DNA of 64,000 nt from PNON01 sp963757065 (GTDB taxonomy: Bacteria; Chloroflexota; Anaerolineae; Anaerolineales; Anaerolineaceae). The position numbers and the translations under genes were made by a program. Each line of letters begins with the position of its first letter. Position 1 is the stretch's first letter. Positions 57,449 through 64,000 of the stretch are shown piece after piece. The notes beneath the pieces were generated by a model. That model saw nothing but the letters and a program-made list of their open reading frames with translations. It searched no databases and was not told the DNA's origin. The stretch spans positions 399,636 through 463,635 of the forward strand of contig CAVWQC010000002.1 of the NCBI GenBank assembly GCA_963757065.1, in the 5' to 3' direction.

Positions 57449-58491
57449 TCGGCAGCCGAAAACCCAATACCCGCGCCGACCATGTTCGGACCCGCCGCGT
57501 TAAAGAAATGAAACAGCGGGTCATCATCGCTACTGGTGCTGCGAAGAAACCTTCGCAGTATGCACCTATCTATTCCCGCAATGGAGAAGATACAGTTCCG
57601 ATCAGGCAAAAGGCACAAAAACGGACGAGAAGGAAATTCTTTTATGCCTTCAAGAACGGGGTTGAGATCAAATTACCGGCATTCCCGGTCTTTAAACCCG
57701 GTTGGCGATTGGTTTCCGCTGCCTTATTTGGCCTATCAGCATTTTGCATCTATTTCTTCTGGACATCACCTTTCTTCCAGGTGAACCAGATCCATTTATC
57801 TGGTGCTGAACGGGTGACACAGGAAGAGATCGAAAGCATTATTCCGATCAAAGGACAGAAGATATTGGGAGTTGTTCCCGGACCGATCGAAAAGGTTATC
57901 AAGAATACCTACCCTGTCATCTCGGACGTCAGTGTGGTAATCGGATGGCCTTCATCCATTTCCATCCATGTGAAAGAACGGGTGCCGGTTTTGGTCTGGA
58001 GTCAGGATGATGTCACTCGCTGGATCTCTGCCGATGGTGTCGCTTTTAACCCCAAAGGTGAAGCTGAAGGATTGATCTCCATCACCGCTGCCGGGAACCC
58101 ACCTTCCGGCGGATATAACCTGAATGTGCTCCAACAGGAAGGTAAAAAATCGCTCGCGAGTATGGTTTTACCGACCCAGAAAACAACAGAAGTACAGGAA
58201 CCGGCTGAAATTCCAGCGCAGATATTTATCGAACCTGAATTGATCCCGGCGATCCAGTCAATGGCTAAGCAGGCACCTCAGGGTGTTTCACTTGTTTACA
58301 GCCCCATGTATGGTATCGGATGGTTTGATACACAGGGTTGGAAAGTATTCTTCGGTATGCAGCCAGACGAAATGCCACAAAAATTAGCCTCATACCAGGT
58401 TGTTGTTCAAAATTTATTGAGTAAGGATATCCATCCGAAGTTGATCTCGATGGAGAATTTATATGCGCCATATTATCGGACGGAGCAATAG
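57445..58491 (+). CDS. ftsQ: FtsQ-type POTRA domain cell division protein
   Basis: FtsQ links cytoplasmic and outer divisome parts. The 348-residue protein has a long basic N-terminal cytoplasmic segment (about 1-85), one membrane helix (LVSAALFGLSAFCIYFFW) and a POTRA domain (FFQVNQIHLSGAERVTQEEIES and SVVIGWPSSISIHVKERVPVLVW). Its ATG overlaps the ddl stop; ftsA begins 2 bases after its stop. Confidence 0.9.
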   Translation: MIGSRKPNTRADHVRTRRVKEMKQRVIIATGAAKKPSQYAPIYSRNGEDTVPIRQKAQKRTRRKFFYAFKNGVEIKLPAFPVFKPGWRLVSAALFGLSAFCIYFFWTSPFFQVNQIHLSGAERVTQEEIESIIPIKGQKILGVVPGPIEKVIKNTYPVISDVSVVIGWPSSISIHVKERVPVLVWSQDDVTRWISADGVAFNPKGEAEGLISITAAGNPPSGGYNLNVLQQEGKKSLASMVLPTQKTTEVQEPAEIPAQIFIEPELIPAIQSMAKQAPQGVSLVYSPMYGIGWFDTQGWKVFFGMQPDEMPQKLASYQVVVQNLLSKDIHPKLISMENLYAPYYRTEQ

Positions 58492-58493
58492 CC

Positions 58494-59729
58494 ATGGATG
58501 AACCGATTGTTGTTGGAATCGATGTAGGCACTTCAAAAATCTGCACTCTTGTTGCCAGGGTGGAAGGAGAAAAAACGCTCCGAATTCTGGGTGTAGGTAT
58601 CGAACCTGCCCAGGGAATTAAACGCGGAACAGTGATCGATATTGCCGCAGCCACCCAGTCGATTGCACGCTCCATCGAAAAAGCGGAACGTTCCTCCGGT
58701 TTGGAGATAACATCTGCTATCGTCAGCCTGGCCGGATCACATGTCTCTTCCGTTAACAGCCGTGGAGTTGTGGGAATCGCGGGCAGGGTGATCGACCATG
58801 CAGATGTCGCCAGAGCTCTCGAAGCAGCACAGGCAGTCGCTATTCCGCATAACCGCGAGATCATCCATGTCATCCAGCGCAGCTTTACTGTGGACGGGCA
58901 GGATGGAATCCACATGCCGATCGGAATGCACGGTTTCCGTCTGGAAGTGGAAGCCCACATCATCACAGCAGCTGCCGCAACAGTTGAAAATATTCGCCAG
59001 GCAGTCAATTCAGCCGGTGTTCAAACCGCTCAGTTCGTTTTGAATCCACTCGCCTCAGGCGAAGTGGTGCTTTCTGAGACCGAGCGCCAGATGGGTGCAG
59101 TGGTCTGTGACATCGGCGCAGGAACAACCAGCATTGCCGTTTATATCGATGGCGATGTCTGGCACACCATGGTGCTCCCTCTGGGCGGCAACAATGTGAC
59201 CACAGATATAGCCCATGGGCTGCGGGTACCTATTTCGCAGGCTGAAGATATTAAATTGGAACACGGTTATGCAGTCATGTCGGAAATTAGCGAGGATGAG
59301 CATTTTACCATCCGCGCTTTTGGCGAGGACCAGCCAGTTTCAGTTACACGCAGAGATTTGGCAGAGATCATTGAAGCCAGGGTGGAAGAACTCTTTTCAC
59401 TCCTCCTTCAGGAAATTAAACGTTCAGGATACGATGGCTTATTGCCCGCCGGTATGGTCCTTACCGGTGGAACCAGCAATCTGCCGGGTATTCGCTCACT
59501 CGCAAGCCAGGTCATGGGAGTCCCCGTGCGAGTAGCTCACCCCGAAAACCTGTTGGGGTTGACCGATCAACTCTTGACTCCCGCATATTCAACCAGTGTA
59601 GGTTTACTCTATTGGGCATTACTCATGAGTGAATCATCTCTCCCAGCCAAACACCGCAACTCGCTCGGAAGCAGTGGATGGTTTTCCTGGGATAGACTGC
59701 TCGATTGGATTAAGAGGTTAATCCCATAA
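58494..59729 (+). CDS. ftsA: Cell division protein FtsA
   Basis: FtsA is the actin-like protein that anchors FtsZ to the membrane. The 411-residue protein has the phosphate loop GIDVGTSKICTLVA, a second loop DIGAGTTSIAVY, and the adenosine loop LTGGTSNLPGI. It ends in an amphipathic helix (WFSWDRLLDWIKRLIP), the usual membrane-targeting segment. ftsZ starts 61 bases later. Confidence 0.95.
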   Translation: MDEPIVVGIDVGTSKICTLVARVEGEKTLRILGVGIEPAQGIKRGTVIDIAAATQSIARSIEKAERSSGLEITSAIVSLAGSHVSSVNSRGVVGIAGRVIDHADVARALEAAQAVAIPHNREIIHVIQRSFTVDGQDGIHMPIGMHGFRLEVEAHIITAAAATVENIRQAVNSAGVQTAQFVLNPLASGEVVLSETERQMGAVVCDIGAGTTSIAVYIDGDVWHTMVLPLGGNNVTTDIAHGLRVPISQAEDIKLEHGYAVMSEISEDEHFTIRAFGEDQPVSVTRRDLAEIIEARVEELFSLLLQEIKRSGYDGLLPAGMVLTGGTSNLPGIRSLASQVMGVPVRVAHPENLLGLTDQLLTPAYSTSVGLLYWALLMSESSLPAKHRNSLGSSGWFSWDRLLDWIKRLIP

Positions 59730-59790
59730 TCGAGGCTCATCAAATTTTGCCTAATGGAACATTATAAAGTCGGTAAAAGAGGAGAATAAA

Positions 59791-60939
59791 ATGGATACAT
59801 CAGCTCAATCATCACAAGAATCGTTTGCAAGAATAAAGGTTGTAGGTGTCGGTGGCGGTGGTTGTAATGCAGTCAACCGCATGATCGATGAAGGTCTGCA
59901 AGGTATCGAATTCATCTGTATCAACACTGACGCACAAGCTCTCCAGCTTTCCAAAGCCCCCACCCGGGTTCGCATTGGCGACAAGACCACCCGCGGATTA
60001 GGATCTGGCGGCAACCCGGAGACTGGACAGAAAGCAGCAGAAGAATCTGCTGAAGAATTATATGAGGTCCTCAAGGGCAGCGATATGGTATTCATCACTG
60101 CAGGTCTCGGTGGCGGATCCGGAACAGGTGCTGCACCCATTATTGCCCAGATCGCCCAGGAAGTTGGCGCTCTCACGATCGGTGTGGTTACCCGGCCATT
60201 CACCTTTGAAGGCAGCCGCCGCAACCAGAATGCTGAAGCTGGCGCAAATAAACTGAAGGACCACGTCGATACTCTCATCGTCATCCCCAATGACCGCCTG
60301 CTCTCCATCGTGGATAAACGCGCCAGCCTGAATGACGCTTTCCGCAAAGCAGATGATGTTCTGCGCCAGGGTATACAGGGTATTTCCGAGCTTATCACTG
60401 TCCCCGGCCTGATCAACCTGGACTTTGCAGATGTTCGCACGATCATGTCTGAAGGCGGCGCTGCACTCATGGCAGTAGGTATCGCTTCCGGTGAAGACCG
60501 AGCCCGCCTGGCTGCTGAACAGGCCATTGCCAGTGAACTGTTGGATATAACCATCAACGGTGCCCGCGGTATCCTCTTCAATGTCACCGGTGGTTCAAAC
60601 CTGACCCTGTATGAAGTCAACCAGGCTGCAGCCATCATCCGCGAAACAGCCCACCCGGACGTCAACCTGATCTTCGGTGCTGTGGTTGATCCGGATATGA
60701 AGGATGATCTTCGCATCACCGTGATCGCCACCGGTTTTGAGCGTTCCGGCCTGCGCCAGATTGAAAAACCAAAGGCTGAAGAAAAACCAACCATTGTTTT
60801 TAACCAGCCAGCCAGAACTGCAGAAAAGGCCGAAGTTGAACGCCAACTTCAACCAGCGATGGAGTATGCCAGCCGGGTGATCAATACGGATGAATTGGAA
60901 GTACCAACTTTCATTCGCAATCGCCTGCAGCGCAAGTAA
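59791..60939 (+). CDS. ftsZ: Cell division protein FtsZ
   Basis: FtsZ is the tubulin-like GTPase of the division ring. The 382-residue protein shows GVGGGGCNAVNRM, the GTP-binding GGLGGGSGTGAAPIIA (tubulin signature with Ser in place of Thr), and RDLDD-type T7 residues in NLDFADVR. It ends in the conserved C-terminal peptide EVPTFIRNRLQRK, which binds FtsA. AGAGGAGAATAAA precedes the ATG. The transcript ends in the hairpins downstream. Confidence 0.98.
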   Translation: MDTSAQSSQESFARIKVVGVGGGGCNAVNRMIDEGLQGIEFICINTDAQALQLSKAPTRVRIGDKTTRGLGSGGNPETGQKAAEESAEELYEVLKGSDMVFITAGLGGGSGTGAAPIIAQIAQEVGALTIGVVTRPFTFEGSRRNQNAEAGANKLKDHVDTLIVIPNDRLLSIVDKRASLNDAFRKADDVLRQGIQGISELITVPGLINLDFADVRTIMSEGGAALMAVGIASGEDRARLAAEQAIASELLDITINGARGILFNVTGGSNLTLYEVNQAAAIIRETAHPDVNLIFGAVVDPDMKDDLRITVIATGFERSGLRQIEKPKAEEKPTIVFNQPARTAEKAEVERQLQPAMEYASRVINTDELEVPTFIRNRLQRK

Positions 60940-60990
60940 GAATTAATAATTCATCAAGTGGTCCGGTGTCCTGCACCCGGGCTTCCCAAG

Positions 60991-61019
60991 GTATAGGGTA
61001 ATGGATCATTACCCTATAC
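60991..61019 (+). other. Perfect 13-bp inverted repeat after ftsZ
   Basis: GTATAGGGTAATG and CATTACCCTATAC flank a 3-base GAT loop. No T-tract follows, so it is not an intrinsic terminator by itself; it could protect the ftsZ mRNA 3' end. The intrinsic terminator lies 16 bases further. Confidence 0.8.
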
Positions 61020-61034
61020 TCGTTCGTCCCTGTA

Positions 61035-61063
61035 AACAGCCTTGCTATTAAGGTTGTTTTTTT
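61035..61063 (+). terminator. Terminator of the dcw operon
   Basis: AACAGCCTT pairs with AAGGTTGTT (one wobble) around GCTATT, followed by a run of T ending at 61063. It is the first intrinsic terminator after ftsZ and separates the division operon from nrdR. Confidence 0.88.
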
Positions 61064-61266
61064 AATGAAAAACTATCCCAACTCTTTCCATCCGCTTACC
61101 TTAAAGAATTAAATTGGTCTGTGTTAATTTAAGGCAATCGTTGCTCAGTTAACTTGCAATCCTTTTTTTGTTATGCTAAAATTTTTTTACATTGCCAAAT
61201 AAGGGGGGAGTTACTCATCGACCCCCATATATGGGGGTGAAATTACTATATTGATACGGAGAGTCG
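61064..61266 (+). promoter_or_regulatory. nrdR-nrdJ promoter region
   Basis: TTGCAA (61154-61159) lies 17 bases before TAAAAT (61177-61182), a plausible promoter, with a predicted start near 61189. The leader then holds a degenerate box and a perfect palindrome. The rest of the region is AT-rich; I see no ORF or RNA gene. Confidence 0.65.
61191..61238 (+). promoter_or_regulatory. Putative tandem NrdR boxes
   Basis: A perfect 18-bp palindrome, ACCCCCATATATGGGGGT (61221-61238), lies 28 bases before nrdR. The segment at 61191-61208, exactly 30 bp upstream, matches it at 12 of 18 positions. NrdR binds pairs of palindromes with an AT-rich centre about three helical turns apart upstream of ribonucleotide reductase genes. 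The arrangement here, next to nrdR and nrdJ, fits autoregulation. Confidence 0.7.
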
Positions 61267-61725
61267 ATGCGTTGTCCTTATTGTAATTTTGATGATTCGA
61301 AAGTGATCGATACCGCACATGATACACGCGGTGGCGTCAGGCGAAGACGGGAATGTGAGAGTTGTCACCAGAGATTCAGCACAACTGAAAGGGCGATCCT
61401 TTCCACGCCCCTCATCGTTAAACAGGACGGCAGCCGTGAGGAATTTGACCGTGAGAAGTTAAAGCGCGGTATCCGCATTGCCTGTACGAAAAGACCGGTC
61501 TCTGCCGAAGATATCGAACGCCTGGTCGGTGAAGTTGAATCAGACCTTGAAAACATGGGGAAACCGGAAGTCCCATCCCGGGTAATTGGTGATCAAGTGA
61601 TTTATCGGTTGAAACAGCTCGATCTGATCGCATACATCCGCTATGCGTCGGTGTACTTGAAACTCAGAGACTTGCGGGCTATACGCGATGAGATTGACCT
61701 ATTATTGGAAGGCGAGATAAGATGA
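61267..61725 (+). CDS. nrdR: Transcriptional repressor NrdR
   Basis: NrdR represses ribonucleotide reductase genes when dATP/ATP binds its ATP-cone. The 152-residue protein begins MRCPYCNFDDSKVIDT with the four Cys of the zinc ribbon (C3, C6, then the pair in CESCHQRF), and continues with the ATP-cone (KQDGSREEFDREKLKRGI). Size and order are standard. The stop overlaps the nrdJ start (ATGA), so the two are co-translated. Confidence 0.97.
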   Translation: MRCPYCNFDDSKVIDTAHDTRGGVRRRRECESCHQRFSTTERAILSTPLIVKQDGSREEFDREKLKRGIRIACTKRPVSAEDIERLVGEVESDLENMGKPEVPSRVIGDQVIYRLKQLDLIAYIRYASVYLKLRDLRAIRDEIDLLLEGEIR

Positions 61726-64000
61726 CAAACGAAAACATTATTGTGAATAAACAAAGCGGACTACTCCCCACCCCTCCTTTACCAGATCGAATTCCACCGG
61801 TTATGTTATCCGATAACGCCCGGCAGGTGCTCATCCGCCGTTACGTCCGCCGTGGACCAGATGGCGAGCCTGCTGAAACCGTGGAGGAAATGTTCTGGCG
61901 GATTGCCTACCATGTTGCCAAGGTGGAAGCGGAATGGAAGGAAGATATTGAAACCCGCGCCATCGAATATTTTGAACTGCTGACCAGCAAGAAGTTCTTT
62001 CCCAATTCCCCCACCTTTACCGGTGCCGGAACACCCCTGGGGCAGTTGGCTGCCTGTTTTGTCTTACCCATCAGCGATGACATGGGTAAAGATTCAGCCG
62101 GGATCTTCCAAACCCTGCGCGATGCTGCGCTCATCCAGCAGACCGGTGGCGGGTAACGGATTCTCCTTCTCACGGCTGCGCCCCAAAGGCTCACTGGTGA
62201 AAAGCTCAGCCGGCCAGGCAACCGGACCCGTCGGATTCCTACGTGTGTATGACCACGCCTTCGGCGAGATCGCCCAGGGCGGCACCCGCCGCGGCGCCAA
62301 TATGGCTGTCCTGCGCGTCGACCACCCGGATGTGGAAGATTTCGTCACCTGCAAGACCAACGAGAACCAGATCACCAATTTCAATATATCAGTCGGGATC
62401 ACCGATGATTTCATGAAAGCTGTCGAAGAAGATACCGAATGGGACCTGGTCTTCCCGGAGGTGACATCACCAGATTATAAAAAATATAACGGTTCCATCG
62501 AGGAAGCCCGAAAGTCCGGCATTCCTGTTAAAACAATGAAAACCATTCGCGCGGCAGAACTGTTCGAGAAGATCGTGCGCCAGGCACACCACAACGGTGA
62601 ACCGGGCATGCTTTTCCTGGATGCTGCCAACCGCTCCAACCCTGTGCCGCACCTGTACCCGCTGGAAGCCACCAATCCGTGCGGCGAGCAGTGGCTGGGA
62701 CCCTACGAGAACTGCTGCCTGGGATCCATCAACCTGGCGGAACACTGCGGTCCAAACGGCAGCGTGGATTGGGAAACGCTGCGGCAAAGCACGGTGACCG
62801 CCACAACCTTCCTGGATGATATCGTGGAAGCCAATGCTTACGTCCCGGCAGTTCCCCAACTGTCAAAAGCCGCACATAATGCCCGCCGCATCGGCCTCGG
62901 TATCATGGGGCTGGGCGATCTCATGTACCACACCGGCATCCGCTACGGCAGCGATGACAGTCTGGAGTTCGCATCTCAGGTCATGGAATTCGTACGCTAC
63001 CATGCCATGCGCACCAGCATCGAGCTGGCGCACAAACGCGGTCGCTTTCCCGGCCATCAAAGGCAGCATCTATGATGCCGAAAGCTTCACCTGGCTGCCG
63101 CCCACTCCGTTGATGAATTACGTCCACGACTGGGACCGCCCGGTCATCGATTGGCCCGGCATCACGGACGGCATCCTAAAGTACGGCATCCGCAACGCCG
63201 CCCAGACCACCATCGCCCCCACCGGGACGATCGCCACAGTCGCCGGCTGCGAAGGTTACGGCTGCGAACCTGTCTTTGCCCTGGCCTACGTGCGCCATGT
63301 CAACGACAACGGCAAGGATCTCACCCTCACTTATGCCAGTCCTACATTCGAAAAAGTATTGGAAGAATGCAAGCTCTCCCCGGAGATGCGCAAGGCGATC
63401 ATTGAACAGGTAATGCAGGAAGGCACCTGCCAGAATATCACCGAACTTCCCGAAGACGTGCGCGATACTTTTGTCGTCTCTGCTGATATCACCGCAGAGG
63501 AGCATGTTTACATGCAGGCTGCCCTGCAGCGCTTCGTGGATAACAGCCTCTCGAAGACCATCAACTTCCCGGCCGGCTCCACACCAGAGGATGTTGCCAA
63601 AGCCTACACCCTGGCCTGGAAGCTGGGCTGCAAGGGCATCACCGTGTACGTGACCGGCTCACGCGACAAGGTCGTGCTGGAGACCGCCTCCACCGCCGAT
63701 GCCAAGAAACCGGTCACCGAACTGGCCGTCCAGCCCGACTCTGTGGATGGAGAGCAAGAAAGCCCGCCCGCGTTCACTGCGCGGCTCCACCTACTCCATC
63801 GAGACGCCGCTGGGTAAGGCTTTCGTGACCATCAACGAGAACGGCGGCGGACAGCCCTTCGAGGTCTTTGTCAACACCGCCAAGGCCGGCTCCGATACCG
63901 CCGCGGTCTCTGAAGCCATCGGCCGGCTGATCTCATACAACCTGCGCCTGGCTTCCCCGGTGGAAGCACGCGCCCGCCTGCAGGAGGTCTTCCGGCAATT
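61722..64000 (+). CDS. nrdJ: Adenosylcobalamin-dependent ribonucleotide reductase, class II (partial, frame-broken)
   Basis: This B12-dependent enzyme makes deoxyribonucleotides with or without oxygen. The gene runs off the window end. Visible parts are the N-terminal MFWRIAYHVAKVEAEW, FPNSPTFTGAGTPLGQLAACFVLP, the GGGNGFSFSRLRP loop, the active-site region NPCGEQWLGPYENCCLGSINL, and TIAPTGTIATVAGCEGYGCEPVF. Three one-base shifts break it: an extra G near 62153 (GGG), an extra C near 63050 (CCC) and one near 63750, after which STYSIETPLGKAFVTINENG continues. Removing them restores the family sequence, so sequence error is likely. The late part is clearly more GC-rich than the neighbouring genes. 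Confidence 0.92.

Noticed and set aside
59805..60794. Long leftward frame opposite ftsZ
   Set aside because: It is 329 codons long only because ftsZ codon use leaves the opposite strand free of stops. It has no ribosome-binding site or known domain.

Overview
The window looks like a chromosomal segment of a Chloroflexota bacterium, probably of the Anaerolineae type. This placement is inference from gene content: a Gls24/FakA/DegV module, an Agl23-type glycosyltransferase fused to NHL repeats, a TIGR03960-type radical SAM protein, a class II (B12) ribonucleotide reductase, and a division cluster with no outer-membrane or lipopolysaccharide genes. Almost everything is housekeeping. I see no phage, insertion sequence, CRISPR array or rRNA operon.

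Layout. 1-6.4 kb, rightward: end of an Asp23/Gls24 gene, fakA, degV, recG, coaD, a coiled-coil gene and a strong terminator. 6.4-10.3 kb, leftward: folC-lon. 10.4-14.0 kb, rightward: DUF503, an atypical SDR and a badly frame-broken radical SAM gene. 14.0-16.5 kb, leftward: an EamA transporter and a multiheme (CxxCH) protein, followed by tRNA-Arg(CCG). 16.8-27.0 kb, leftward: a membrane protein, a divergent MreB, lactate dehydrogenase, the F1 half of ATP synthase (atpA-G-D-C only), ruvA, an SPOUT methyltransferase, ruvC and a YebC-family regulator. 27.2-36.0 kb: a sortase-like protein, an FAH-family hydrolase, tRNA-Val(TAC), an unrecognised barrel-like protein, the giant Agl23-NHL protein, a Pro/Thr-rich anchored protein and a HAMP/HD-GYP sensor. 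36.3-43.2 kb: small accessory genes (DUF6159, VOC, ankyrin, YifB/ComM, PfkB kinase, two pentapeptide proteins, a duplicated membrane protein, a half-size EamA). 43.4-61.1 kb: one long mraZ-to-ftsZ division and cell-wall (dcw) operon. 61.1-64 kb: nrdR-nrdJ, running off the end.

How the genes work together. The dcw operon opens with a clear promoter (TTGAAT-17 bp-TATAAT). MraZ-type GTGG[G/A] boxes at one-turn spacing overlap and follow the -10 element, so MraZ probably represses its own operon. The operon carries rsmH, ftsL-like, ftsI, murF, mraY, murD, ftsW, murG, cvpA-like, murC, a 62-aa ORF, murB, ddl, ftsQ, ftsA and ftsZ. murE is absent from its usual place. Downstream, nrdR-nrdJ is preceded by a promoter and a perfect 18-bp palindrome with a degenerate partner 30 bp upstream, which fits NrdR autoregulation.

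The main caution concerns sequence quality. At least ten genes, many of them essential (lon, ldh, murF, murC, ddl, cvpA-like, nrdJ), carry one or more single-base frameshifts. Most are one extra base, often in a short homopolymer. Sequencing or assembly error is the most economical explanation, so I annotate these genes across their frame breaks. I found no convincing wholly new system. The most unusual items are the MreB-like protein lacking conserved active-site acids, the SDR lacking its Tyr-Lys pair, the sortase-like protein, the roughly 15-heme-motif protein and the Agl23-NHL fusion.
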